From contig NZ_MKKI01000045.1 of NCBI RefSeq assembly GCF_001942345.1, positions 124,001 through 188,000 of the forward strand: a stretch of 64,000 nt of DNA. Direction: 5' to 3'. Below are positions 34,851 to 43,990 of the stretch, piece after piece (positions within the stretch are counted from its first letter, which is position 1; each line of letters opens with the position of its first letter). Below the pieces are notes generated by a model. The model was not told the DNA's origin, did no database searches, and saw only the letters and a list, made by a program, of their open reading frames with translations. Made by a program: the position numbers and the translations under genes. This DNA is from Corynebacterium sp. CNJ-954 (GTDB taxonomy: Bacteria > Actinomycetota > Actinomycetes > Mycobacteriales > Mycobacteriaceae).

Positions 34851-36089
34851 ATGCTTACCCGCATCATCAACGCACACACTCTGGAACCTGCGACAGGTGA
34901 ACGTCAGCAGGGCGCCTGGATCGAGATCGAGGACGGGCGGATCACCGCCAGCGGTACAGGAGAACCGCCGAGTTCCGGGAACCGGGACGACGGTATCTCC
35001 GTGATCGATGCCGCCGGAGCCACGGTGATGCCGGGCCTGGTCGACGCCCATGTACACATCATGGTGACCAGCACTGACAACGCGGAGCGGGCGAACTGGT
35101 CCCCGGGGTACACCACCGTGCGCGCGTTGACGTCCGCCGGAGCTATGCTGCGACGCGGTTTCACCACCGTCCGGGACGTGGGAGGCGCCGACTACGGCAT
35201 GGCCCGGGCACTGGACGAGGGGCTCATGCCCGGTCCGCGACTGATCTTCGGTGGTAAAGCCCTCTCCCAGACGGGTGGGCACGGCGACTTCAGTCCCCTG
35301 ACCGATGATTCCTGCGGGTGCTGCCAGCTCAAACCAGATTTCGCCCGGGTGGTCGACGGGGTAGATGCCGTCCGACATGCTGCCCGCGATGAGTTCCGCA
35401 AGGGCGCCCACCACCTGAAGGTTCTGGTGTCCGGCGGCGTCGCCTCGCCCTCCGACGAGATCTCGGCTGTCCAGTACACCAGGGAGGAGGTTCGGGCCGC
35501 GGTCGTCGAGGCGGAGAACCACAACCGCTACGTCACCGTGCACGCCTACCATCCGCGGGCGGTGAATCAGGCGCTCGAAGAGGGTGTGCGCTGTGTGGAG
35601 CACGGCAACCTCATCGACGACGAGTCGATTCGCCTGCTCGTGGAGAACGACGCCTACCTGGTGCCCACCATCATCACCTATCAGGCGATGTACGAGGCAG
35701 GCGACGCATCCGGACTGTCACCGGTATCGCTGAAGAAGCTTGATGAAGTCCGTGAGGCGGCAGTCGACAACCTCGAGAAGGCCTACCGGGCCGGCGTCAA
35801 CATCGTCTACGGCAGTGACCTTCTCGGTGACCTCCAGTACCGTCAGCTCGACGAGTTCAGCATCCGTGCCCAAGTTATCCCGACGATCGACGTCATCCGT
35901 AGCGCGACCAGCACAGCGGCCCGGCTGTTGAAGCTGGACGGCGAGATCGGCACACTCGCGGACGGTGCGCACGCCGACCTGCTCATCGTCGACGGTGACC
36001 CGGTCCAGGACATCTCCGTCCTGACCAACCCGGACCGCCATCTACGTCATGTCATCAAGGGTGGTGCCGTCGTCGAGGGTGGCCGCTGA
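34851..36089 (+). CDS. Amidohydrolase (imidazolonepropionase/Xaa-Pro dipeptidase-like), second copy type
   Basis: 412-residue amidohydrolase with H67/H69 (PGLVDAHVHIM), the likely carbamylated Lys in HHLKVLVSGG, His in VTVHAYHP and CVEHGNLID, and Asp in YGSDLLGD. The cysteine-rich DDSCGCCQL stretch matches the Xaa-Pro dipeptidase-like (Sgx9260-type) subgroup. AGGAG precedes the ATG. It is a distant paralogue of the divergently placed amidohydrolase at 30226-31788 and forms an operon with the MFS importer. Cytosolic; expected to cleave an N-acyl amino acid or dipeptide. Substrate unknown. Confidence 0.88.
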   Translation: MLTRIINAHTLEPATGERQQGAWIEIEDGRITASGTGEPPSSGNRDDGISVIDAAGATVMPGLVDAHVHIMVTSTDNAERANWSPGYTTVRALTSAGAMLRRGFTTVRDVGGADYGMARALDEGLMPGPRLIFGGKALSQTGGHGDFSPLTDDSCGCCQLKPDFARVVDGVDAVRHAARDEFRKGAHHLKVLVSGGVASPSDEISAVQYTREEVRAAVVEAENHNRYVTVHAYHPRAVNQALEEGVRCVEHGNLIDDESIRLLVENDAYLVPTIITYQAMYEAGDASGLSPVSLKKLDEVREAAVDNLEKAYRAGVNIVYGSDLLGDLQYRQLDEFSIRAQVIPTIDVIRSATSTAARLLKLDGEIGTLADGAHADLLIVDGDPVQDISVLTNPDRHLRHVIKGGAVVEGGR

Positions 36090-36139
36090 GGATCAGGACA
36101 CATCTCAGGGTCTTCCCGGAGGTGCCACCGGGGTCCAGG

Positions 36140-36182
36140 CTCTACCCTCAGGAGGTAGAGATTGGGGAGAACCGTTCTCCCC
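36140..36182. promoter_or_regulatory. Two palindromes in front of the MacB-like ABC operon
   Basis: CTCTACC/GGTAGAG (36140-36160) is followed by the perfect palindrome GGGGAGAAC-C-GTTCTCCCC (36164-36182), ending 22 nt before the GTG start. Either an operator or a leader hairpin. Confidence 0.6.
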
Positions 36183-36204
36183 ACCGTGAGAGAGGACCAG
36201 ACCA

Positions 36205-36960
36205 GTGGATTCCCGGCCGTCCCCGACAACAGCACACTCCGCCGCCCGTGCCGAGGGCCTGACCAAGACCTACGGCGCGGGTGACACCCGCGTCACCGCG
36301 CTCGACGACGTGACCGTCGACTTCACCGCAGGTGAGTTCACCGCCATCATGGGACCGTCGGGTTCCGGCAAGTCCACCCTGATGCACTGCATGGCCGGCC
36401 TGGACAGTCCGACGTCCGGCTCCGCCTTCCTCGGTGACACCGACATCTCCGGTCTCGGCGACAAGGCGCTGACGACGCTGCGCCGCGACCGGCTCGGCTT
36501 CATCTTCCAGTCCTTCAACCTGGTACCCACCCTCACCGCCGCGGAGAACATCACCCTGCCCATCGACATCGCCGGGGACAACGTCGACAAGGAATGGTTC
36601 GGGGAGATCACCTCCCGACTGGGTCTCACTGACCGTCTGGGCCACCGGCCCTCCGAACTCTCCGGTGGACAGCAGCAGCGCGTCGCCTGTGCCCGGGCCC
36701 TGGTGGCACGTCCCGAGATCATCGTCGGTGACGAGCCCACCGGCAACCTGGACTCCAACTCCTCGGCGGAGGTCCTGGACATCCTGCGTACCGCGGTCGA
36801 CCGGGACAACCAGACCGTCGTCATCGTCACCCACGACGCCAAGGCCGCCGCCTACGCCGACCGTGTCGTCTTCCTCGCTGACGGGCGGATCGTCCACGAA
36901 CTCCGTGACCCGGACGTGGAACAGATCCTCACCACGATGACCGGCATCGAAGGGCTGTAG
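36205..36960 (+). CDS. ABC transporter ATP-binding protein (MacB/LolD type)
   Basis: 251-residue ATPase with Walker A MGPSGSGKST, FIFQSFNLVPTLTAAEN, signature LSGGQQQRVACARAL, Walker B VGDEPTGNLDS and the H-loop VTHDAKAAAYADR, all typical for MacB/LolD-type exporters. GTG start with AGAGGA upstream. The permease begins 5 nt after its stop. Unlike the other such transporter in this window, no sensor kinase is adjacent; two palindromes in the leader may supply control. Confidence 0.92.
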   Translation: MDSRPSPTTAHSAARAEGLTKTYGAGDTRVTALDDVTVDFTAGEFTAIMGPSGSGKSTLMHCMAGLDSPTSGSAFLGDTDISGLGDKALTTLRRDRLGFIFQSFNLVPTLTAAENITLPIDIAGDNVDKEWFGEITSRLGLTDRLGHRPSELSGGQQQRVACARALVARPEIIVGDEPTGNLDSNSSAEVLDILRTAVDRDNQTVVIVTHDAKAAAYADRVVFLADGRIVHELRDPDVEQILTTMTGIEGL

Positions 36961-36965
36961 GAACC

Positions 36966-39566
36966 ATGTCCGCTGCATCCTCCGCATCCACCATGCGGCG
37001 CGTGTCGCTCCGCAATCTCGCCGCACACAAGATCCGCCTTGTACTGACCGTCCTGGCCGTTGTCCTGGGCACCGCCTTCATCGCCGGGTCACTGATGTTC
37101 ACCTCATCGCTGCAGAAGACCTTCGACACGCTCACCGAGTCCACCACCAGGGGCATCGACGTCGTCGTGTCCGCCCCGCAGTCCGGCTCGTCCCTGCCAC
37201 TTGATCTCGGCGACGACCTTGCCGAGATCCCCGGTGTGGAGAGGGTCAACCTCAGTGACCAGGTGACCGTCGTCGTGGCCACCGAGAAGGACGGCACCCG
37301 GGAGACCCTGCAGACCGGCGGGGCACCCGCTTTCGCCATGCCCTGGTACGAGCCGGGCGACGCCGTCGGTCCCGACACCGGCATCGTCGACGGCACATCG
37401 CCCCGTGGTCCCGACGAAGTCGCCGTCAACAGCACCGCCGCGGAGTCCCATGACCTCGCCGTCGGGCAGAAACTCACCGTCGTGGACACCTCGGGCAGCC
37501 ACCCCGTCACCATCTCCGGCATCTACGACATCGACATCGACGGTGGTGGATTCCTCGGCGTGATGATGGATGAACCCGCTTTCGTCGACACCTTCACCGA
37601 CGGCACCACGGGCAACGAGTTCTCCCTGGCTGCAGCTCCGGGGACCAGCCCCGAGGCTCTCGCATCCCAGGTCAGTGACAGTCTCGCCGCCGACCATCCC
37701 GAGTTGGGGGACGTTGACGTCAAGACCGGTGCCCAGGTCGGTGAGGAGCAGGCGGCGCAGATCGACGAGGCACTCAGCTTCGTCAACTACTTCCTCATCG
37801 CCTTCGGCCTCATCGCGCTGGTTGTCGGCACGTTCATCATCGCCAACACCTTCTCCATGATCGTCGCCCAGCGGATGCGTGAGTTCGCCCTGCTGCGCTC
37901 GCTGGGGGTCGCCTCGAACCAACTCACCGTCTCGGTGGTCTTCGAGGCGGTCATCGTCGGCATCGTCGGCTCACTGCTCGGCGTCCTCGCCGGCATCGGG
38001 TTGACCCAGGTGATCTACGCCGTCATCGGGTCGACCGGTGCCGGCCTGCCGAACACCGGTGTCGAGGTGACCGTCGGCTCCGTCCTGCTGCCATTGGTCC
38101 TCGGCGTGATCGTCACCGTCGTGTCGGCGTGGGCCCCGGCCCGACGTGCCGGAGCGGTCCGTCCGGTCGAGGCGATGCGCTCGGGTGACCAGTCGTCCGG
38201 TTCCCCGCTGCGTGGACGCACCACCGCCGGCGTCGTCCTCTTCCTCGCCGGCGTGGCGGCCGCGTTGGTCGGGGTCCTGCTCAGTGGGTCCGACACCGGA
38301 CCACGGGCGGCACTGGTCGGGATCGGCGCACTCGGGGTCATCCTGGGCACGTTCCTGCTGTCCCCGGCGTTGTCGATTCCGGTGGTCCGCGGGATCGGGG
38401 GCGCGGTCGGCGCGCCCTTCGGACAGGTCGGACGGCTGGCCGCGACCAACTCCGGACGCAACCCCCGTCGGACGGCGACCACCGCATTCGCCCTGACGCT
38501 GGGCGTGGCACTGGTGGCGTGCATCGGGATGCTCGGCGCCTCGATGAAGGCGTCCATCGGCGGATTCATCGGCGATTCCGTCCAGTCTGACTACGTCCTC
38601 TCCGGGCCGTCCAACGGCGCCTTCCCGGTTCCTCAGTCGGCGCTGGACGCCGTCCGGAACACCGACGGTGTGGAGGCGGCCACCGGCTTCGGCTTCCTGC
38701 CCGTCACGGTCGGGGGCTTCAGCGGCGGCACCGGTGTCATCGAGGGTGACCCGACGGTGTCCGGGGGCCTGGTGGCCGCCGAGGGCGACCTGTCGCTGGA
38801 CACCCCCGGTGTCATCGCAGACGAAGAGGTCGCTGCGTCGGAGGGCTGGGCGGTCGGCGATGAACTGCCACTGACTGTCCGTATGCCGGACGGGCCCGAG
38901 CGCGAGATCGGTGAGGTGACACTGCAGGGCACCTATGAACCCAATGAGCTCTTCGGTCAGCACCTGGTGTCCTGGTCGGCTCTCGAGCCACTGGCCGCCC
39001 AGTTCGGCGCCGGGGCCTCGGCGAACATCTACGCCGTCTTCGTCAACGGCGACGGGTCGGTCGACACCGACACGCTGCGCGACCGGCTCGAGGATGCCAC
39101 GGCCGACCAGATCGTGGTCCAGGTGCTCACCCCGGAGGAGTACGCCGGTGAACAGGCCGTCCTCATCGACCAGATGCTCAACGTCCTCTACGCGCTGCTG
39201 GCCCTGGCGGTCATCGTGGCGGTGCTCGGCATCATCAACACCCTCGCGCTGAATGTCATCGAGAGGCGTCAGGAGATCGGCATGTTGCGTGCCGTGGGCA
39301 CGTTGCGTGGCCAGGTGCGGCGCATGATCACCCTGGAAGCGGTTCAGATCTCGCTCTACGGTGCCCTCGTCGGTGTCGTGATCGGCCTGGGACTGGGATG
39401 GGCGTTCCTTGAAGTGCTGGCAGGTGAGGGACTCACCGAAACCGCCGTGCCCTGGGGCCAGGTTGTCGGCATGGTCGTCGCCTCGGGTGTCGTCGGCGTC
39501 GTCGCCGCGGCATGGCCCGCGGTGAAGGCGTCGCGAGTCCGGCCGCTGGAGGCGATCGCTGACTGA
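36966..39566 (+). CDS. ABC transporter permease, double FtsX domain
   Basis: 866-residue permease. An N-terminal anchor (IRLVLTVLAVVLGTAFIAGSLMFTSS) is followed by a large extracytoplasmic domain, a first FtsX module (FLIAFGLIALVVGTFIIANTFSMIVAQR, then LALLRSLG-type coupling helix), a second anchor region near 450-540, another extracytoplasmic domain and a second FtsX module (LLALAVIVAVLGIINTLALNVIERRQEIGMLRAVG). It does not transport across the membrane in the usual way; MacB-type systems act mechanically on periplasmic or envelope substrates. Operon partner is the ATPase 5 nt upstream. Confidence 0.92.
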   Translation: MSAASSASTMRRVSLRNLAAHKIRLVLTVLAVVLGTAFIAGSLMFTSSLQKTFDTLTESTTRGIDVVVSAPQSGSSLPLDLGDDLAEIPGVERVNLSDQVTVVVATEKDGTRETLQTGGAPAFAMPWYEPGDAVGPDTGIVDGTSPRGPDEVAVNSTAAESHDLAVGQKLTVVDTSGSHPVTISGIYDIDIDGGGFLGVMMDEPAFVDTFTDGTTGNEFSLAAAPGTSPEALASQVSDSLAADHPELGDVDVKTGAQVGEEQAAQIDEALSFVNYFLIAFGLIALVVGTFIIANTFSMIVAQRMREFALLRSLGVASNQLTVSVVFEAVIVGIVGSLLGVLAGIGLTQVIYAVIGSTGAGLPNTGVEVTVGSVLLPLVLGVIVTVVSAWAPARRAGAVRPVEAMRSGDQSSGSPLRGRTTAGVVLFLAGVAAALVGVLLSGSDTGPRAALVGIGALGVILGTFLLSPALSIPVVRGIGGAVGAPFGQVGRLAATNSGRNPRRTATTAFALTLGVALVACIGMLGASMKASIGGFIGDSVQSDYVLSGPSNGAFPVPQSALDAVRNTDGVEAATGFGFLPVTVGGFSGGTGVIEGDPTVSGGLVAAEGDLSLDTPGVIADEEVAASEGWAVGDELPLTVRMPDGPEREIGEVTLQGTYEPNELFGQHLVSWSALEPLAAQFGAGASANIYAVFVNGDGSVDTDTLRDRLEDATADQIVVQVLTPEEYAGEQAVLIDQMLNVLYALLALAVIVAVLGIINTLALNVIERRQEIGMLRAVGTLRGQVRRMITLEAVQISLYGALVGVVIGLGLGWAFLEVLAGEGLTETAVPWGQVVGMVVASGVVGVVAAAWPAVKASRVRPLEAIAD

Positions 39567-39653
39567 CCGCCGGCAGAACGACCGGAATATTTCGCGCTAC
39601 TCTCGGGTTAAGCATTAGTTCCTAATTCTTATTCGACGGAGGAGTACTCCAGC

Positions 39654-41218
39654 GTGAACGACAGCAGCGAGCGACAATCCCGGCGGGATGCCCGCCGGGA
39701 CGCCAGACAGACCCGGAGCGCTGAACGGAAGGCGCTCCGGGCAGGTCCGCCGCCACCGAAGGCAGGCCCGCCGAACCGTCGCTTCTGGGCGGCAGTGACC
39801 GTCCTGACCCTGGGTGGACTGCTTTTCGGCTACGACACCGGGGTGATCAACGGCGCGCTCCCGTCGATGACCGCCGACCTGGGCCTCGAGGAACGCTACG
39901 AGGGGATCGTCACCTCCGCACTCCAGTTCGGTGCGATCTTCGGTGCGATCTTCGGCGGCCGGGTCGCCGACCGGATCGGTCGTCACCGCACCATCGCGAT
40001 CGTCGCGGTGATCTTCATCCTCGGCTCCCTGGCTCGGTCCTCTCGCCGACCTGGGTCGTGCTGATGCTGTGCCGCATCGTCCTGGGCATCGCCGTGGGGT
40101 CCGCCTCCGGCATCATCCCGATCTACCTCGCCGAGCTCGCCCCCACCCACCTGCGGGGGCGGGTGGTCAACCAGAACGAGTTCATGGTCGTCTTCGGCCA
40201 GTTCCTCGCCTTCAGCTTCAATGCGCTCATCGCCCGCGTCGGTGGTGCCGAAGAAGGTGGGACGTGGCGTTGGATGCTGGCACTCTGCCTGGTCCCGGCC
40301 ATTGCGCTGTGGGTCGGTATGACGATCGTCCCGGAGTCCCCGCGGTGGCTCGCCGGCCACGGCCGTATCGAGGACATGCTCAACGCGCTGCGCACCATCC
40401 GCGAGAAGGTGTACGGGTCACCGGACTACGAGACCTCCCGCTACGGCGGAGAGAACGCACCGCACCCCGACAGTGACGAGATCACCCACCCGGTGTCCGG
40501 CGACGTCGAAGGCGTCCGTACCCTCGCCGACCACGACAGTCAGGCGTCCCGGCGTCGGTTCCGTGACCTCTTCGCCGAACCGTGGATCCGCCGCATCATG
40601 CTCATCGGTTTCGGCATGGCCGTGATCAACCAGATCTCCGGCATCAACGTCATCCAGTACTACGGCGTGACGATCCTGACCCAGGCGGGATTCGAAGGCA
40701 ACACCGCCTTCACCGTCAACCTGTTGATCGGTATCGCCGGGGTGATCGGCATGGTGCTGTCGATGTTCCTGAACTCGCGTGTCCGGCGTCGCCGCATGCT
40801 GATGAGTGGTCTGACCGGTACCGTCGTCACACTGACCCTGATGGGGTTGGTGTCGATGATGATGCCGGACGAGGTCGAGGCGAAGAAGTGGATCATCCTG
40901 GCCGCCATCGTCGCCTTCGTCGGCATCATGCAGTGTGCTGTCGGTGCCATGACCTGGTTGTTCATGTCGGAGATCTTCCCGATGCGGGTCCGTGGCGAGG
41001 CCATGGGCCTGGCGGCGGGAGTGCAGTGGTCGGTGAACTTCTGTGTCGCGCTGTTCTTCCCGTACCTCATGGACGCCATCGGATTCGGTCCCACCGTGTT
41101 CATCTTCGTCGGTCTGCAGCTCATCGCCCTGGTGTGGGTCTACCGCCTGGTGCCGGAAACCAAGGACAAGACCCTCGAGACCATCGAGCAGGAGTTCCGC
41201 GACGCGGTGTCGGCTTAG
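39654..41218 (+). pseudogene. Sugar-porter MFS transporter, one-base frameshift
   Basis: The first frame (39654-40064) gives a basic N-terminal tail and VTVLTLGGLLFGYDTGVINGALP...FGGRVADRIGRHRTIAIVAVIFILGSL, the start of a MFS sugar porter. The second frame continues from about 40030: LMLCRIVLGIAVGSASGIIPIYLAELAP, PESPRWLAGHGR, the QQISG-like INQISGINVIQYYG and VPETKDKTLE to 41218. Adding one G in the CTGGCTCGG run near 40031-40032 restores GSLGSVLSPTWVVLMLCRI. So the gene is either broken or misread by one base. GTG start with GGAGGAG upstream. Sugar specificity unknown. Confidence 0.85.
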
Positions 41219-41334
41219 GGCGGCGAACGTATGTATAGCCCGCTGTTGTAACCGCCGGGACGACGACTAGAGTTTCACGGGTCCCACAACTGAACCGATG
41301 ACGTCCACGGCGTCCGTGAAAGCGAGCCAACGAC

Positions 41335-43331
41335 ATGGCCGACAACAGAACTGCCTCCCCGATCCGGGAACTCACCGTCCGCGCGGTCATCCTCGGTGGA
41401 CTGATCACCCTGGTGTTCACCGCCGCGAACGTGTACCTGGGTCTGAAGGTCGGTCTGACCTTCGCCACCTCGATCCCGGCCGCGGTGATCTCCATGGCGG
41501 TGTTGCGACGACTGCAGAACCACAGCATCACCGAGAACAACATCGTGCAGACCATCGCGTCCGCCGCCGGCACCCTGTCGGCGATCATCTTCGTCCTGCC
41601 CGGCCTGATCATGATCGGCTGGTGGACGGGGTTCCCGTACTGGACGACCATGCTGGTCTGCCTCATCGGTGGCATCCTCGGCGTGCTGTACTCCATCCCG
41701 TTGCGTCGGGCGTTGGTGACGGGATCGGATCTGCCGTTCCCCGAGGGAGTGGCGGCCGCTGAGGTGCTCAAGGTCGGTGAGGATGACTCCTCCGACCCCG
41801 ACAACCGCAGCAACCGGGACGGTCTGCGCGCCATCGTAGTCGGGGGCCTCGCCTCGGCGGGAATGTCGCTGTTGTCCGCGTTGAAGGTCACCGCCGCCGA
41901 GTTGTCGGCCACGTTCCGTGTCGGTGCCGGTGGCACCATGGTCGGTTCCAGCCTGTCGCTGGCGCTGATCGGCGTCGGCCACCTCGTCGGTCCGACGGTG
42001 GGTATCGCGATGATCGTCGGCCTGCTGATCTCCTTCGGCGTGCTGCTGCCGGTCTTCACCGGCGGAGAGCTGCCTGCCGTCGGCGACATCTCCGACGTCG
42101 TCTCCGAGACCTTCGCCGGTGACGTGCGTTTCGTCGGTGCCGGGGCGATGGCGATCGCCGCGGTCTGGACGCTGCTGAAGATCATCGGCCCGGTGGTCCG
42201 CGGGATCGCCGCATCCCTGGCGGCGTCACGTGCCCGGAAGCAGGGCGAACAAGTGGCGCTCACGGAGCGCGACATCCCGGTGAAGGTTCTCGTGGCCGGG
42301 GTCCTGGTGCTGATGCTCCCGATCGGATGGCTGCTGTGGTCCTTCCTCAGCGGGACGGGGGTCAGCCACCACACAGGCTCGCTGATCACGCTGAGCATCC
42401 TGTTCGTCCTGCTGCTCGGCCTGATCATCGCCGCGGTGTGCGGCTACATGGCCGGCCTGATCGGTTCCTCCAACAGTCCGATCTCCGGCGTCGGCGTGAT
42501 CGTGGTGCTGCTGGCCGCCCTGCTGATCAAGCTGGTGACCGGTAACGACGACGGCGGCCACCCCACCGCCCTGGTGGCCTACACCCTGTTCACGGCGACC
42601 GTGGTCTTCGGCGTCGCCACGATCTCGAACGACAATCTGCAGGACCTCAAGACCGGACAGCTGGTCGGGGCGACCCCGTGGAAGCAGCAGGCGGCCCTGA
42701 TCATCGGTGTGGTCTTCGGTTCGCTGATCATCCCGCCGGTGATGGGGCTGATGGCCACCGCGTTCGGTTTCGCCGGTGCCCCCGGTGCGGGGCCGGACGC
42801 TCTCGCCGCACCGCAGGCGGGCCTGCTGTCGTCGGTGGCCGAGGGTATCTTCGGCGACTCGCTCGACTGGGGCCTGATCGGGCTGGGTGCGCTGATCGGT
42901 GTCGGCGTGATCATCGTGGACGAGGTTGTCCGACAGGCGTCCGGAAAGCGCTTCGGGCTGCCGCCGCTCGCGGTGGGTATGGGCATGTACCTCCCGATCA
43001 GCCTCACCCTCATCATCCGTTGGGTGCGTTCCTGGGCTGGTTCTACAACCGGTGGGCCGACGGACGCGCGAATGCCTCGACGGCCAAGCGGCTGGGAGTG
43101 CTCGGTGCGACGGGTCTGATCGTCGGTGAGAGCCTCTTCGGTGTGCTGAACGCCGGCATCATCGCCGGTACCGGCGATTCGGATGTGATGGGGATCATGC
43201 CGGACGGCTGGGCGGGACCGTCCCAGTGGGTCGGTGCGCTGGTGTTCGTGGGCATCATCCTGGGCGTGTACCGCTGGGTGCAGGCGCGCTCGTCCCGGTC
43301 GGTGGTGGAGGAGGAGCAGACGACAATATAG
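41335..43331 (+). pseudogene. OPT-family oligopeptide transporter, one-base frameshift
   Basis: The first frame (41335-43119) encodes most of an OPT transporter: LTVRAVILGGLITLVFTAANVYLGLKVGLTFATSIPAAVI at the start, many hydrophobic segments, and LIGSSNSPISGVG. Near 43014-43018 (ATCATCCGTTGG) one C is missing; adding it gives LTLIIPLGAFLGWFYNRWADG and the natural end ..VGALVFVGIILGVYRWVQARS to 43331. As written, the first frame ends in 20-30 unrelated residues. The stop overlaps a RosR-like box. Presumed proton-coupled importer of peptides or metal chelates. Confidence 0.85.
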
Positions 43332-43369
43332 TTGACGTGTCAACTATGGTAACGTCGTGGCGGTAGAAT
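43328..43369 (+). promoter_or_regulatory. RosR-like operator and promoter of the FMN reductase gene
   Basis: ATAGTTGAC-GT-GTCAACTAT (43328-43347) is a perfect 20-bp palindrome whose core GTTGACGTGTCAAC fits the C. glutamicum RosR consensus TTGTTGAYRYRTCAACWA. A -10 TAGAAT lies at 43364-43369, placing the box over the -35 region, as for a repressor. Confidence 0.75.
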
Positions 43370-43404
43370 AACCGCGACTCCATCCCTCACCAAGGAGGAC
43401 AACA

Positions 43405-43980
43405 ATGACCAGCATCGGCATCATCGCAGGTTCCACCCGCCCCGGCGCCTTCAACCCTCAGGTGGTCAGCTGGGTCAAGGAGCAGCTCGACGCCGCAGAC
43501 GTCGACAGCACCGTGATCAACTTCGCCGACTACAACCTCCCCGTCCTCGACGAGGAGATCCCCGGCGGCGCCCACAAGTACGCCAACGAGCACACCAAGG
43601 CGTGGGGTGCGGCACTGGAGCCTTTCGACGGCTACATCGTGGTGACCCCGGAGTACAACCACAGCGTGCCGGGCCCGCTGAAGAACGCGATCGACTTCGT
43701 CGGTTCCGAGTTCGCCCACAAGCCGGTGGCCTTCGTCTCCTACGGCGCCGACAAGGGCGTCCGCGCCGTTGAGGCATGGCGCTCAGTGTTCGCCAACTTC
43801 CGTGCCGCGACCGTCCGCGATGTCGCCGCGTTCTCGATCTTCACCGACGCCGTCGACGGCACCTTCGCTCCGCAGGAGGTGTCCACCGCACCTTTCGCCG
43901 GGCTGCTCAAGGACCTGCTCGCCTGGGCCGAGGGCTTCGCCGTCGTCCGCGACCGCCTCTCCGCACAGGTGGTCAGCTGA
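43405..43980 (+). CDS. NADPH-dependent FMN reductase
   Basis: 191-residue flavodoxin-fold reductase: IGIIAGSTRPGAFN (FMN phosphate loop), VVTPEYNHSVPGPLKNAIDF (flavin ring motif) and VSYGADKGVRAVEAWR. Transfers electrons from NADPH to FMN or quinone-like acceptors; relatives protect against quinone and peroxide stress. AAGGAGG precedes the ATG. In C. glutamicum, RosR controls FMN reductases of this type, so the RosR-like box in its promoter fits redox regulation. Single-gene unit. Confidence 0.92.
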   Translation: MTSIGIIAGSTRPGAFNPQVVSWVKEQLDAADVDSTVINFADYNLPVLDEEIPGGAHKYANEHTKAWGAALEPFDGYIVVTPEYNHSVPGPLKNAIDFVGSEFAHKPVAFVSYGADKGVRAVEAWRSVFANFRAATVRDVAAFSIFTDAVDGTFAPQEVSTAPFAGLLKDLLAWAEGFAVVRDRLSAQVVS

Positions 43981-43990
43981 GGCCTGACGC

